A stretch of DNA of 64,000 nt from Geobacillus subterraneus. Its GTDB lineage: Bacteria; Bacillota; Bacilli; Bacillales; Anoxybacillaceae. Below, piece by piece: positions 29,847 through 40,671 of this stretch; the first letter of the stretch is position 1, and each line of letters opens with the position of its first letter. The translations under genes and the position numbers were made by a program. The notes under the pieces were generated by a model. It was given only the letters and a program-made list of their open reading frames with translations. It was not told where the DNA came from and ran no database searches. The DNA is taken from NCBI RefSeq assembly GCF_001618685.1, contig NZ_CP014342.1, forward strand, positions 434,001 through 498,000, read 5' to 3'.

Positions 29847-29991
29847 CTGTAGATGAGCATTTTTCATTACAGTAATTTCCATCCCCTAAGAGACAAACAG
29901 GGTACCCCTTAGGCGACATGGAGCTGTTTTTTGTCATGTCTCCTTTTTTGTTTAGTTGTCAATTTGTGTTAGCGAATTTGCTCATCTACAG
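29847..29991. promoter_or_regulatory. Long-range inverted repeat ahead of the PBP gene
   Basis: CTGTAGATGAGCA (29847-29859) is repeated in inverted orientation as TGCTCATCTACAG (29979-29991), 119 bases away, in the PBP upstream region. The spacing and perfect 13-base match suggest paired operator sites or a long-range RNA stem. A C-G-rich hairpin (CTTTTTCGCC/GGCGAAAAG, about 30040-30057) follows towards tyrS. No known regulator is recognised. Confidence 0.4.
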
Positions 29992-30070
29992 TAGATAAGT
30001 ATAACATACTCGTGCGCATCGTTGCGGGATTTTGTCGCTTTTTCGCCGTTTGTGGCGAAAAGAGCCGGAG

Positions 30071-30100
30071 TTGACAGCAAGTATGTGTATATGGTAAAAG
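30071..30100 (+). promoter_or_regulatory. Promoter for the tyrS T-box transcript
   Basis: TTGACA (30071-30076) is followed 18 bases later by TAAAAG, which is preceded by TGG, so a partly extended -10 is possible. Confidence 0.5.
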
Positions 30101-30114
30101 AATGTATATATTCA

Positions 30115-31656
<1,542 letters not shown>

Positions 31657-31658
31657 AC

Positions 31659-31697
31659 AAAACGATCCGAAATGCCGATGCATTTCGGATCGTTTTT
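31659..31697. terminator. Bidirectional terminator between tyrS and rpsD
   Basis: AACGATCCGAAATGC and GCATTTCGGATCGTT form a near-perfect 15-pair stem with A-rich and T-rich flanks, so it can serve both converging genes. Confidence 0.85.
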
Positions 31698-31702
31698 GCG
31701 CA

Positions 31703-32305
31703 TTAACGCGAGTAGAACTCAACGATGAGCGCTTCGTTCACTTCCGCCGGCAGTTCGGAACGCTCCGGCAGGCGAGTGTATGTGCCTTCCATTTTTTCCG
31801 GGTCGAACGTCAAGTAATCCGGAACGAAGTTGTTCGCTTCGAGCGCTTCTTTAATGACTTGCAAGTTGCGCGATTTTTCGCGGACAGCGATCGTTTGTCC
31901 CGGTTTGACGCGGTACGACGGGATGTTGACGCGGCTGCCGTCGACTAAAATGTGGCCGTGCGTCACAAGCTGGCGGGCTTGACGGCGCGTGCGGGCCAAC
32001 CCTAAACGGTAGACGAGGTTGTCGAGGCGCGATTCAAGCAAAATCATGAAGTTTTCGCCGTGTTTGCCCGGCATTTTGCCCGCTTCTTCAAACGTTTTGC
32101 GGAACTGGCGCTCGTTCACGCCGTACATATGGCGCAGCTTTTGTTTTTCCTGCAGCTGCAAGCCGTACTCCGACAATTTTCTCCGTTGGCCTGGGCCGTG
32201 TTGACCAGGCGGATACGGACGTTTTTGCAATTCTTTCCCCGTGCCGCTTAACGAGATGCCAAGGCGGCGGGAAATTTTCCATGTTGGGCCAGTATAACGA
32301 GCCAT
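31703..32305 (-). CDS. rpsD: 30S ribosomal protein S4
   Basis: This 200-residue primary 16S rRNA-binding protein nucleates assembly of the 30S body. The N-terminus [18 protein letters not shown] and the S4 RNA-binding domain ([20 protein letters not shown]) are diagnostic. The length is standard. The gene stands alone in this place as in B. subtilis, preceded by a structured leader that probably binds S4 for autoregulation. Confidence 0.97.
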   Translation of the reverse strand: MARYTGPTWKISRRLGISLSGTGKELQKRPYPPGQHGPGQRRKLSEYGLQLQEKQKLRHMYGVNERQFRKTFEEAGKMPGKHGENFMILLESRLDNLVYRLGLARTRRQARQLVTHGHILVDGSRVNIPSYRVKPGQTIAVREKSRNLQVIKEALEANNFVPDYLTFDPEKMEGTYTRLPERSELPAEVNEALIVEFYSR

Positions 32306-32490
32306 TGACTGCTCCTCCTTATGCTTTTATTCCCGTAAAATAAAAGCAGATGTGCGCCAACAATTACGGCCATTTTGTTTTCATGTATCCTCGCTCTAGC
32401 AGCTAAGAGTTACGCGATACACCTCGGCGGGCCGAGGAACAAAATGAACCATAAAGGTGGGCACAAAGGCTGCTATATTTTACACAAAGG
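32306..32490 (-). promoter_or_regulatory. Structured leader of rpsD (probable S4 autoregulation)
   Basis: The leader between the promoter and the rpsD start contains the stem CCTCGGC/GCCGAGG (about 32421-32436), a larger CATTTTGTT/AACAAAATG pairing (about 32371-32447), and GTAT/ATAC arms. In B. subtilis, S4 represses its own mRNA through such a leader. The fold here is read by eye. Confidence 0.6.
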
Positions 32491-32492
32491 CT

Positions 32493-32521
32493 ATTATATG
32501 ATTTTTAGAGGGAAAAGTCAA
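32493..32521 (-). promoter_or_regulatory. Promoter for rpsD
   Basis: On the minus strand, TTGACT (32521-32516), a 17-base spacer and TATAAT (32498-32493) form a near-consensus sigma-A promoter. Confidence 0.8.
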
Positions 32522-32550
32522 TATTTTATTTTCCTTTTTGGCCGTTTGTA

Positions 32551-32559
32551 TGATATAAT
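32551..32559 (+). promoter_or_regulatory. Extended -10 promoter for the GGDEF gene
   Basis: TGATATAAT is an extended -10 element about 70 bases before the diguanylate cyclase gene, divergent from the rpsD promoter. The -35 is weak. Confidence 0.55.
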
Positions 32560-32626
32560 AAAAGATGCAATTTTTAGAAAAAATTTGTCATCTATTAGAG
32601 TGATGATGCCAGTTTAGGTGGAAAAG

Positions 32627-34465
32627 ATGATGAGATGGGAAGAAACGAAACGATATGAATCGTTTAAGCGGAAATTTTTCCACTGGTTTTTGGCGTTTCA
32701 GGACGACGGGCTGTTTTCAACAGCGGCGGGCGAGCTGCTTGCGCTGCTAAAAGAAGAGCTGGCGCTCGAACAAGCAGTATTGTACTTGTTTGACCCGTCG
32801 TGCGGCACCTTTTGCCCGGAGGCGGCCGCTGGCGGGGAGCCGGTGGCGGGGCGGATTGCGGCAGAGGAAAAGCAGGAGATCGTCGTGGTCGATGATGGCG
32901 GGCCGCGCATAGCCGCCCGCCTCTTTTTCCTGCTTTCCGAAGAAGCGCCGGCGATGGTCGAGCTGGTGTACGGAAAAGGCCGCCGCTTCGATAGACCGCT
33001 GCTTGAAGCGCTGAGAGCGGATTTGGCCCAGCTGTTCCGCAAGCTGAGCACGTTGTCACAAGGGAAGAGCGAGGAGAAACGGTACGAGCAGCTGCACTGC
33101 TTTGCGGCGAAAATCCACTCCTCGATGCAAATCGACGATGTGCTTGAAGAAATTATCCGCACGCTGCAAAACGTCTATCCGTCGTTTACATACTACCTTC
33201 TGTTATCGCACGATAACCACTTGCGCGGAAATTTGCCGATTAAAACGTTTGCCTTTGATGAAAACGGAGAGCAAACGGCGGCGCTGCGGGCGTTTTTGAC
33301 CGGGCAGGTGCAATGCGAGGAGACAGCGGCGCCGCAGCGCTCGGTGCTGTACGCGCCCATTAAAGGGGTGCAGGCAGTATACGGGGTGATTCAAATTATC
33401 GCCCCGCATGCCGCTCCGTTTCCGAAGCGGGAAATCAACTTTATTTCACTGTTGGCGGGGACGGCCGGCAGCGCGCTGGAAAACGCCAAACTGTACGAAC
33501 AGTCGCGCCGGCTTGTTGCCGATTTGCAGCTCATTAACGACACGATGCGCCAGCTGAACGCCCGGTCGCGGCTGCACGAGGCGATCGAGTATATGGTGTC
33601 GCAAATTCGGCAGTCGTTTGGCGCGGATGAAGTTGGCTTTTTCTTGTTTGCTGACGGCAAACATGAGCTTCTTCCGGGGAGCACGCCGTTTTTTTATGAA
33701 GGCTTATCGGCGATGTATGTCGAATGGGTCGAAGCGCGGCGTCGCAGCGGAAACGATATTTTATTTGCCGGCGATGTATGCGCGTCCGATTTTGGGTCGT
33801 TTTGTTCCGTTATGGCTGCGCCGATGCTGCAAAATAAAGAAACAAAAGGCGTCTGCATCGTGCTTGCCCGCAAGCCATATCAGTTCACGTTTGACATGTT
33901 TAAACTGCTGCAATCGCTTGTCCAGCACTCGACCCTGGCGTTTATGAACGCGATTTTGCGGGAGGAACTTGAGAAGTTGGTCATCACCGATTATTTGACG
34001 AAGCTGTATACGCGCCGTTATTTGGACAGAGAGATCCAACAATCGATGGAGACGGATGCGCTTGGGGCGTTTCTTTTAATCGATATCGACAACTTCAAAC
34101 AGATCAACGACATTTACGGTCATCAGACGGGCGACGATGTGCTCGTTCAAGTGGCCGAGATGATCCGCACGAACATCCGCGATAACGATATCGCGGCGCG
34201 CTGGGGAGGAGAGGAACTCGCTGTCTATTTGCCGAACGTGTCGCTTTTTGACGCGGTTTCGGTTGCCCGCCGCATCGTTGAAAAAGTGAGGGAGCATACG
34301 GTCCCGCCGGTGACCGTTTCGTGCGGCATTTCATCGTGGAGGCAGCATGACCATGATAATGCGGAACAGTTGTTTAAACGGGCGGACGCGGCGCTGTATA
34401 TGGCGAAGGAGACTGGAAAAAACTGCATTTTTGTCAGTGATCGCCACCATTCCTATAAGGTGTAA
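32627..34465 (+). CDS. GAF-GGDEF diguanylate cyclase (DgcP/YtrP-like)
   Basis: This 612-residue soluble protein probably makes cyclic di-GMP. Two GAF-like domains are suggested at about residues 150-290 and 310-440, followed by a C-terminal GGDEF domain. The active-site motif is RWGGEELA, with GGEEL in place of GGEEF. An I-site-type RxxD (RDND) lies five residues upstream, consistent with product inhibition. FLLIDIDNFKQINDIYGH is the expected metal and nucleotide region. ATG 32627 or 32630 may be the start after AGGTGG. It corresponds to ytrP (dgcP), next to ytsP and hisJ. Confidence 0.9.
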   Translation: MMRWEETKRYESFKRKFFHWFLAFQDDGLFSTAAGELLALLKEELALEQAVLYLFDPSCGTFCPEAAAGGEPVAGRIAAEEKQEIVVVDDGGPRIAARLFFLLSEEAPAMVELVYGKGRRFDRPLLEALRADLAQLFRKLSTLSQGKSEEKRYEQLHCFAAKIHSSMQIDDVLEEIIRTLQNVYPSFTYYLLLSHDNHLRGNLPIKTFAFDENGEQTAALRAFLTGQVQCEETAAPQRSVLYAPIKGVQAVYGVIQIIAPHAAPFPKREINFISLLAGTAGSALENAKLYEQSRRLVADLQLINDTMRQLNARSRLHEAIEYMVSQIRQSFGADEVGFFLFADGKHELLPGSTPFFYEGLSAMYVEWVEARRRSGNDILFAGDVCASDFGSFCSVMAAPMLQNKETKGVCIVLARKPYQFTFDMFKLLQSLVQHSTLAFMNAILREELEKLVITDYLTKLYTRRYLDREIQQSMETDALGAFLLIDIDNFKQINDIYGHQTGDDVLVQVAEMIRTNIRDNDIAARWGGEELAVYLPNVSLFDAVSVARRIVEKVREHTVPPVTVSCGISSWRQHDHDNAEQLFKRADAALYMAKETGKNCIFVSDRHHSYKV

Positions 34466-34496
34466 AAAAGGAATCCGGTCAGGCGGATTCCTTCTT
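34466..34496. terminator. Bidirectional terminator
   Basis: AAGGAATCCG and CGGATTCCTT with a short loop separate the converging GGDEF and fRMsr genes. Confidence 0.7.
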
Positions 34497-34517
34497 CGCG
34501 CCGGCTGTTATTTCCGC

Positions 34518-34994
34518 TCATTCGGAAATGAGCACGCCGGCGAATTGTTCTAAATAGCGGCGGTCAGTGTCATCAAAGCGGTTTTTCACCGGGCTGTCGA
34601 TGTCAAGGACGCCGATGACGCGGCCTTCCTTGATGAGCGGCACGACAATTTCCGATTGGGATGCAGCATCGCAGGCGATATGGCCCGGAAATTGGTGCAC
34701 ATCGGGAACGACGACCGTCCGCCGCTCGGCGGCTGCTGTGCCACAAACCCCTTTGCCGAACGGAATGCGCACGCACGCCGGCAACCCTTGGAACGGGCCG
34801 AGCACAAGTTCGTCGCCCTCTGCCAAGTAAAACCCGACCCAGTTGATGTCGGTGAGAAACTGATTAAGCAGGGCGGCAGCGTTCGCCAAGTTGGCAATCA
34901 TGTTCGGCTCTCCGGCGATGAGCGCTTTCAGCTGCTCGATGACGAGCGCATAGTTTTCTTCGCGTGTACCACTGTAGGCGGTTGGATGAAACAT
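34518..34994 (-). CDS. ytsP: Free methionine-(R)-sulfoxide reductase (YtsP-like GAF protein)
   Basis: This 158-residue single GAF-domain enzyme reduces free Met-R-sulfoxide. The three family cysteines are present: one in ACVRIPFG, one in KGVCGTAA and one in HIACDAASQSE, matching the catalytic and resolving set of E. coli fRMsr. The start at 34994 follows a GGAGGGC site. It is convergent with the diguanylate cyclase gene and next to hisJ. Confidence 0.9.
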   Translation of the reverse strand: MFHPTAYSGTREENYALVIEQLKALIAGEPNMIANLANAAALLNQFLTDINWVGFYLAEGDELVLGPFQGLPACVRIPFGKGVCGTAAAERRTVVVPDVHQFPGHIACDAASQSEIVVPLIKEGRVIGVLDIDSPVKNRFDDTDRRYLEQFAGVLISE

Positions 34995-35021
34995 TTGTTT
35001 GCCCTCCTTTTTTGGCCCATT

Positions 35022-35846
35022 TTATGATGACGCCTGGCGGTTGTCAACCGCAAGCGCTTCGTGATCCATCACGTCCCGCCCTTGATGCAAGTCGGCCGCG
35101 CGATGAGCGTCCGAGCCGTAAACGATCGGGATGCCGCGCCGCCGCGCTTCAGCGATGAGGCGGTTGGGCGGGTAAGGCTCGAGGCAGAGCGGTTTGGCGG
35201 CGCCGGCTCCATTATAGTCGATCTCATAGCCAAACTGCCCCATGTCATCAAGAATGGCAAGAACGAGCCCGGTCATCGGATCCGGGCATGGAAAGCGGCG
35301 CCAAAACTTGCGCACAAGTGTGATATGCCCGATGCGTTTCGGCTTATAGCGGCCAAGGTCGGCGCGGATCGACCGGCGCACGGTTTCGTAATAAGCGCGG
35401 TGGACGCGCTCAACGGAGCCGAACAGGCGGACGATGCCGGCGAACATATCGGCGCTGTAGTCTAAGCATACATAGCGGTCTTCGTGCGCTAAAAAGTGAA
35501 CCGATAAAATGCTGTCATCAAGCAGCGGACCGACCTCATCGAGCAATCGCACCGTCTCTTCCTCCCAACCGGGGATAAAGTCGACCTCAAGCCCGACGCG
35601 GATCGTGATGTCGTTTCGGTAGCGCGCCTTCACATCAGCGACAGCGGCCAAATAGCGCTCAAGCTGCCGGCGCTCCATGGCGCTGTCCTGTTCCGGCGTC
35701 GGGTCGACAAACCGTTCCGGCAGCGGGGCATGTTCAGTGAAGGAAATATCGGTATAGCCGAGCGCAATCGCCCGTTCTACATATTGCTCAAGCGGGTCAT
35801 GGCTTCCGTGCGGGCAAAACGGTGTATGAATATGGCCGTCACGCAA
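35022..35846 (-). CDS. hisJ: Histidinol-phosphatase, PHP family
   Basis: This 274-residue metalloenzyme dephosphorylates histidinol phosphate in histidine synthesis. The PHP motif DGHIHTPFCPHG opens the protein, followed by FTEHAPLP, SVHFL and YGSDAHRA, all metal-binding regions. I chose TTG 35846, nine bases after AGGGGG, because it puts the first residues directly ahead of DGHIHT as in homologues; the frame continues upstream to an ATG at 35924. It corresponds to ytvP/hisJ, unlinked to other his genes as in B. subtilis. Confidence 0.9.
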   Translation of the reverse strand: MRDGHIHTPFCPHGSHDPLEQYVERAIALGYTDISFTEHAPLPERFVDPTPEQDSAMERRQLERYLAAVADVKARYRNDITIRVGLEVDFIPGWEEETVRLLDEVGPLLDDSILSVHFLAHEDRYVCLDYSADMFAGIVRLFGSVERVHRAYYETVRRSIRADLGRYKPKRIGHITLVRKFWRRFPCPDPMTGLVLAILDDMGQFGYEIDYNGAGAAKPLCLEPYPPNRLIAEARRRGIPIVYGSDAHRAADLHQGRDVMDHEALAVDNRQASS

Positions 35847-36033
35847 GGCGGTTTTCCCCCTTTCCCTTTGTATGATAGCAAACATATTGAAGATTCTTGT
35901 AAAAAAAATAAAAATTTTGGTCAAAAAATGTCGTTAACATGGTATCATAAAAACATTGAAAAACATATATTTTTGCCTTCTCCGCCATTTTGATTCATTT
36001 CGGAGTAGCTTGAGTGCAAGGGGGCATTTGTGC

Positions 36034-37737
36034 ATGGAAATCGTGTGGATCGTTCTGCTCCTCAGCGCAGGGGCAATCATATACAATCAGATGTACCGGA
36101 AGCGGATGTATCGGGAAATCGACCGGCTTGAGGGATGGAAAATCGAGCTGATGAACCGGCCGGTGCCGGATGAGCTCGCCAAAGTGAAACAGCTGAATAT
36201 GACGGGGGAAACAGAGCGGCTGTTTGAACGGTGGCGCCAGCAATGGGATGAGATCGTAGCCGTGAAGCTGCCCGATGTCGAAGAACAGCTGTTTGACGCC
36301 GAAACGCTTCTTGACAAATACCGGTACCGGCAGGCGCGCAAGCTGCTTGGACAAATGGAGGACGGCCTGCGCCGCCTCGAGGAAGAGGTGCATCAAATCA
36401 TTCATGAAGTCAACGAGCTGATCGGAAGCGAAGAGCAAAACCGTGCGGAAATCGAGGAGCTGCGGGCCGCCCACCGGGAGGCGAAAAAAACGCTGCTCGC
36501 CTATCGATATACGTTCGGGGCGGCGGCCGATTTGCTCGATGTCCGCCTGAGCGAGGCGGAAAAGCAGTTTCAGTCGTTTGCGGAATTGACGGAAGCCGGC
36601 AACTACTTGGCGGCGCGCGATGTCGTCTTGTTGCTGAAGCAGGAGCTTGACCGCCTCACCGCGATGATGGAAGAGATTCCGGTGTTGCTTGGCGAGTGCC
36701 AAACCTCACTTCCGGCCCAGCTCGCTGAGCTCGCTGACGGCTATCAGGAAATGGAACAGAGCGGGTACATACTCGATCATTTGCACATCGAACGCGCGTT
36801 GGAAGAAAAACAGGAGAAAATCAAGCAATGCTTGGCGATGATCGGCGAGTTGCGCATCGAGGAAGCGAAGCAGACCGTCGCTGAGCTGAAAGAAGAAATT
36901 GACACGCTGTATGACTTGCTGGAAAAAGAAGTGCTTGCCCATCGATACGTGCAAACGGAAATGCCGCGCATCGGCGGCATGCTCAAGGAATTGGCCGCCG
37001 AGGCGAAAGAAACGGGCGCTGAAGCCGTGTTCGTCCAGCAAAGCTACCACCTGCCGCCAGGCGACCTCGAAAAATACCGAAGCATTGAAAAACAGCTGCA
37101 CCAGCTGCAAAAGCGGTTTTTGCTGATCGAAGAACGCGCCGCCGAGGCGAAAACCGCCTATTCGCTGCTTAGAGAGGAGCTTGAACAGCTCGTTGGGCAA
37201 ATCGGCATGATGAAGGAAGAACATGAACAATTTCGGGTGATGCTGCAGACGCTGCGCAAAGATGAATTGATTGCGCGCGAAAAGCTCGATGACATGAGAA
37301 AACAATTGTCTGAAGCACTTCGTCTCGTGCAAAAAAGCCGGCTGCCGGGGCTGCCCGAATCGTATGCGCTTAGGCTGACGGAAGCGCGCAACAGCCTGCA
37401 AAATGTCGCCGCCCGCCTCGATGAAAAGCCGCTCGACATGCCGTCGGTCGATCAGGCGCTTGAAGAAGCGAAAGCGTCGGTGGAACGGCTGTATGAGCGA
37501 ACCATCGAAATGATCGAACAGGCGGCCTTGGCTGAACGGACGATTCAATACGGCAACCGCTACCGCCGCCGGTATCCGGCCGTTCATAAAGGGCTTGAGG
37601 AGGCCGAGTTTTTATTCCGCCATTATGATTACGAAGAGGCGCTTCGCCAGGCGGTGGCCACGATTGAGAGCGTCGAACCGGGCGCGTTTGATCGCGTGCA
37701 GCAGCTTTGGCAGACGGACAACGAGGAAGAACGATGA
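36034..37737 (+). CDS. ezrA: Septation ring formation regulator EzrA
   Basis: This 567-residue protein has one N-terminal membrane helix ([15 protein letters not shown]) and a long cytoplasmic spectrin-like coiled-coil region. It restrains FtsZ ring assembly and works with PBP1 and GpsB in the divisome. The segment [20 protein letters not shown], just after the helix, is very characteristic, as is [21 protein letters not shown] 36034 follows AAGGGGG with nine bases of spacing; an in-frame extension to 35956 lacks a site. A strong terminator follows. Confidence 0.95.
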   Translation: MEIVWIVLLLSAGAIIYNQMYRKRMYREIDRLEGWKIELMNRPVPDELAKVKQLNMTGETERLFERWRQQWDEIVAVKLPDVEEQLFDAETLLDKYRYRQARKLLGQMEDGLRRLEEEVHQIIHEVNELIGSEEQNRAEIEELRAAHREAKKTLLAYRYTFGAAADLLDVRLSEAEKQFQSFAELTEAGNYLAARDVVLLLKQELDRLTAMMEEIPVLLGECQTSLPAQLAELADGYQEMEQSGYILDHLHIERALEEKQEKIKQCLAMIGELRIEEAKQTVAELKEEIDTLYDLLEKEVLAHRYVQTEMPRIGGMLKELAAEAKETGAEAVFVQQSYHLPPGDLEKYRSIEKQLHQLQKRFLLIEERAAEAKTAYSLLREELEQLVGQIGMMKEEHEQFRVMLQTLRKDELIAREKLDDMRKQLSEALRLVQKSRLPGLPESYALRLTEARNSLQNVAARLDEKPLDMPSVDQALEEAKASVERLYERTIEMIEQAALAERTIQYGNRYRRRYPAVHKGLEEAEFLFRHYDYEEALRQAVATIESVEPGAFDRVQQLWQTDNEEER

Positions 37738-37741
37738 TCCC

Positions 37742-37787
37742 AACCCGATAAATATCGGCGGAAACCGATATTTATCGGGTTTTTGGT
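37742..37787 (+). terminator. Terminator after ezrA
   Basis: AACCCGATAAATATCGG pairs with CCGATATTTATCGGGTT in a perfect 17-base stem with loop CGGAAA, followed by TTT. Confidence 0.85.
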
Positions 37788-37888
37788 GAATACTGTAAAT
37801 GTGTGTGTGTTTTCGTTGCTGTTTTTCGTCCGCTTTTATTATTATGTTATATGGATGAATTGCCGATCACGAGCGGAGGATGGAAATG

Positions 37889-39052
37889 ATGATTTACCTT
37901 GATAACAGCGCGACAACGAAACCGTTTCCGGAAGTGATCGATTCGTTTGTGACGGTCGCGACGGATTACTTTGCCAATCCGTCTTCACTTCATGAGCTGG
38001 GCATGAAGGCGGAGCGGCTGCTCGCACAGGCACGCGAACAAATCGCGGCCATGCTGCGCGTCAAAGCGAACGAGGTCGTGTTCACGTCCGGCGGAACGGA
38101 AGCGAACAATTTCGCCATGAAAGGAGTCGCTTGGCAATATCGGCGGCGCGGCCGCCATATCATTACGACGGAGATCGAGCATCCGTCCGTTGCCGAGCCG
38201 TGCCGGCAGCTTGAGGAGCTCGGCTTTGAGGTGACGTACTTGCCGGTCGACCGCGACGGGAGGGTGTCGGTAGAGCAAGTGGAGCGAGCGCTGCGCGATG
38301 ACACGATTCTCGTTTCAATTATGCACGTCAACAACGAAGTCGGCACGGTGCAGCCGATTGAGGAAATCGGTGCGCTTCTTGCCCGCTATCCGAAGACGCT
38401 GTTTCATGTCGACCGGGTGCAAGGCATCGGCAAAGTGCCGCTCGATTTGAAACAAGCCGGCGTCGACTTATGCACGCTATCGGCCCATAAATTTCATGGA
38501 TTGCGCGGCGCCGGGGTGCTTTATGTCCGCGAAGGCGTCCGTTTGATGCCGTTGATCGCCGGCGGCGGGCAGGAAATGCGGCTCCGGTCCGGAACGGAAA
38601 ATGTCGCCGCCATTGTTGCGATGGCGAAAGCGCTGCGCCTGGCGATGGAGAAATACGAGCGGGAGATCGGCCGGCTCAAGGCGCTAAAGGAGGAGTGGCT
38701 GGCCGCCCTTTCCGCCATTCCGGAGATTGAGATCAACACGCCGCGCCACGGCGCTGCGCCGCATATCATCAACTTTTCCTTAAAGCGCGGCATGAAGCCG
38801 GAAGTGTTCGTCCATGAGCTGGCGAAAAGCCGTATTTACGTCTCGACGACATCGGCTTGTTCGTCGAAAAAAAAGGCGCCGAGCCAAACGCTACTAGCCA
38901 TGGGGCTCGGCGAAGGACGGGCTGAGCGCGGCATCCGCATCAGCCTGTCGTTTGACAACACGAACGAAGAAATCGCGCCGGCGGTGGCGGCCATGAAACA
39001 GGCGATCAAAACATTAAGTGAGGTAACGGGATCACATGGAGATGAAGTATGA
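37889..39052 (+). CDS. nifZ: Cysteine desulfurase (NifZ/IscS type)
   Basis: This 387-residue PLP enzyme moves sulfur from cysteine to a persulfide. The PLP lysine is in SAHKFHG (K201), the catalytic cysteine in TTSACSSKK (C324), and the PLP-contacting Asp in HVDRVQGIGK. It is fused by context to thiI, which starts inside its 3' end (39036), so it most likely supplies sulfur for 4-thiouridine in tRNA, as NifZ does in B. subtilis. The start among ATG 37880, 37886 and 37889 was set by spacing from GGAGGA. Confidence 0.94.
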   Translation: MIYLDNSATTKPFPEVIDSFVTVATDYFANPSSLHELGMKAERLLAQAREQIAAMLRVKANEVVFTSGGTEANNFAMKGVAWQYRRRGRHIITTEIEHPSVAEPCRQLEELGFEVTYLPVDRDGRVSVEQVERALRDDTILVSIMHVNNEVGTVQPIEEIGALLARYPKTLFHVDRVQGIGKVPLDLKQAGVDLCTLSAHKFHGLRGAGVLYVREGVRLMPLIAGGGQEMRLRSGTENVAAIVAMAKALRLAMEKYEREIGRLKALKEEWLAALSAIPEIEINTPRHGAAPHIINFSLKRGMKPEVFVHELAKSRIYVSTTSACSSKKKAPSQTLLAMGLGEGRAERGIRISLSFDNTNEEIAPAVAAMKQAIKTLSEVTGSHGDEV

Positions 39053-40247
39053 CCGCATTTTAATCCGTTATGGGGAAATGACGACGAAAGGAAAAAACCG
39101 CAACATTTTTGTCCGGCGGCTGAAAAACAATATCGCCCGCAAACTGCAGGCGTTTCGCCGGATTCAAATTGAATATATGCGCGACCGAATGTACATTTTA
39201 TTAAACGGTGAGCCGCATGAACCGATCATCGACAAGCTGAAAACGGTGTTTGGCATTCACTCGTTCAGCTTGGCGATGAAGTGCGAAAACGATTTAGATG
39301 CCATTAAAGAGACGGCGCTTGCCGCCGTCCGCCAGCTTCCGTACAAAGGGAAAACGTTTAAAGTGAGCGCCCGCCGCGTCAATAAACAGTTCCCGTACCG
39401 AAGCGACGAGTTGAACTATGAAGTCGGGGCGCATATTTTGCGGCAGACGGAAGACTTAACGGTCAACGTGCGCCAACCGGACATTGATGTGCGCATCGAA
39501 GTGCGCCAAGATGGGACATATGTCACGTGCCGCGACATTTTCGGCGCCGGCGGCCTGCCGGTCGGGACGAGCGGCAAGGCGATGCTCATGCTCTCAGGCG
39601 GCATCGACAGCCCGGTCGCCGGCTACTTGGCGATGAAGCGGGGCCTCGAAATTGAAGCCGTTCACTTTTTCAGCCCGCCGTTTACGAGCGAACGGGCGAA
39701 GCAAAAAGTGATCGATTTAGTGCGGACGTTGACCGCCTACGGCGGAAAAATCAAGCTGCATATCGTGCCGTTTACCGAAGTGCAGCAAGCCATTTATCAA
39801 GGAGTTCCAAATGAGTATTCACTGATTTCCACCCGAAGGGCGATGCTGAAAATTACGGATGCGTTGCGCCGCCGCCAACGGGCGTTGGCGATCGTCACCG
39901 GGGAAAGCCTCGGCCAAGTGGCGAGCCAGACGCTGGAAAGCATGTACGTGATCAATGAGGTAACGAACACGCCGGTTTTGCGCCCGCTCATTTCGATGGA
40001 TAAAATGGAAATTATCGAGATTGCTAAGCAAATCGGCACCCACGATATTTCGATTCTTCCATATGAAGACTGCTGCACCATTTTTACGCCGCGGGCGCCA
40101 AAAACGAAGCCGAAAAAAGAGAAAGTGCTTCATCACGAGGGTCAGCTCGATCTCGCCCCGCTTCTTGAGAAGGCGATCAATGAGACGGAAACGATCGTGA
40201 TCGATGAAGAAGCCGGACAAGCTGATGAGTTCGCTGACCTGTTTTGA
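39036..40247 (+). CDS. thiI: tRNA 4-thiouridine synthetase ThiI (short form)
   Basis: This 403-residue enzyme activates U8 of tRNA for 4-thiouridine formation. It has an N-terminal ferredoxin-like/THUMP region (residues 1-165) and an ATP pyrophosphatase domain with PP-loop LSGGIDSPVAGY. The C-terminal rhodanese domain of the E. coli protein is absent, which is normal in Bacillus, where NifZ passes sulfur directly. DCCTIF carries the catalytic cysteine region. The gene overlaps nifZ by 17 bases. Confidence 0.94.
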   Translation: MEMKYDRILIRYGEMTTKGKNRNIFVRRLKNNIARKLQAFRRIQIEYMRDRMYILLNGEPHEPIIDKLKTVFGIHSFSLAMKCENDLDAIKETALAAVRQLPYKGKTFKVSARRVNKQFPYRSDELNYEVGAHILRQTEDLTVNVRQPDIDVRIEVRQDGTYVTCRDIFGAGGLPVGTSGKAMLMLSGGIDSPVAGYLAMKRGLEIEAVHFFSPPFTSERAKQKVIDLVRTLTAYGGKIKLHIVPFTEVQQAIYQGVPNEYSLISTRRAMLKITDALRRRQRALAIVTGESLGQVASQTLESMYVINEVTNTPVLRPLISMDKMEIIEIAKQIGTHDISILPYEDCCTIFTPRAPKTKPKKEKVLHHEGQLDLAPLLEKAINETETIVIDEEAGQADEFADLF

Positions 40248-40274
40248 ATCTCAGAATTTACCAAAAATGCTGTT

Positions 40275-40304
40275 GCATATCGCCGTCTGTTTTCACACAT
40301 TCTA
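40275..40304 (+). promoter_or_regulatory. Sigma-G-type promoter for sspA
   Basis: GCATA (40275-40279), an 18-base spacer and CATTCTA (40298-40304) match the forespore sigma-G pattern, 24 bases ahead of the sspA start. Confidence 0.75.
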
Positions 40305-40327
40305 TACGTACAAGGAGGTGAAAACAG

Positions 40328-40534
40328 ATGGCACGCAACAACAACAACAATCAACTGCTTGTTCCGGGTGCACAGCAAGCGCTCGAGCAAATGAAATATG
40401 AAATCGCCCAAGAATTCGGCGTCAATTTAGGCGCTGACACGACATCGCGCGCTAACGGTTCGGTCGGCGGCGAGATTACGAAGCGTCTTGTCGCTATGGC
40501 GCAGCAACAATTGGGCGGTGCGCGTCAATTCTAA
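40328..40534 (+). CDS. sspA: Alpha/beta-type small acid-soluble spore protein
   Basis: This 68-residue DNA-binding protein coats spore DNA and is degraded by GPR on germination. The GPR cleavage context [13 protein letters not shown] is intact, as is the second conserved block [12 protein letters not shown]. The Asn-rich start (MARNNNNN) is typical. ATG follows AAGGAGGTG. It is under a sigma-G-type promoter and followed by a GC hairpin. Confidence 0.95.
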   Translation: MARNNNNNQLLVPGAQQALEQMKYEIAQEFGVNLGADTTSRANGSVGGEITKRLVAMAQQQLGGARQF

Positions 40535-40552
40535 TTTCATACATGATGGCTT

Positions 40553-40582
40553 GCGCGGCGGGGAGCTCCCCGCCGCTTATTA
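40553..40582 (+). terminator. Hairpin after sspA
   Basis: GCGGCGGGGA and TCCCCGCCGC form a strong GC stem followed by a short TTATTAT tail, weaker than a full T run. Confidence 0.6.
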
Positions 40583-40671
40583 TGTCAAAAAAGTATTCAA
40601 AATATAATAACTATTTTGTATAATAAAGATGCCGGCGACGGCAAAATGAACAGAAGAGGGGGAGAGGAACG

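Noticed and set aside
29812-29937. N-terminal extension of the PBP by 42 codons
   Set aside because: The upstream ATG has GGAG only two bases away and would put a polar, Cys-containing stretch ahead of the membrane anchor; the ATG at 29811 has a well-spaced site.
36706-37587. Long minus-strand reading frame of 293 codons
   Set aside because: It lies wholly antisense to ezrA, has no ribosome site and a composition typical of reverse-frame shadows in GC-rich DNA.
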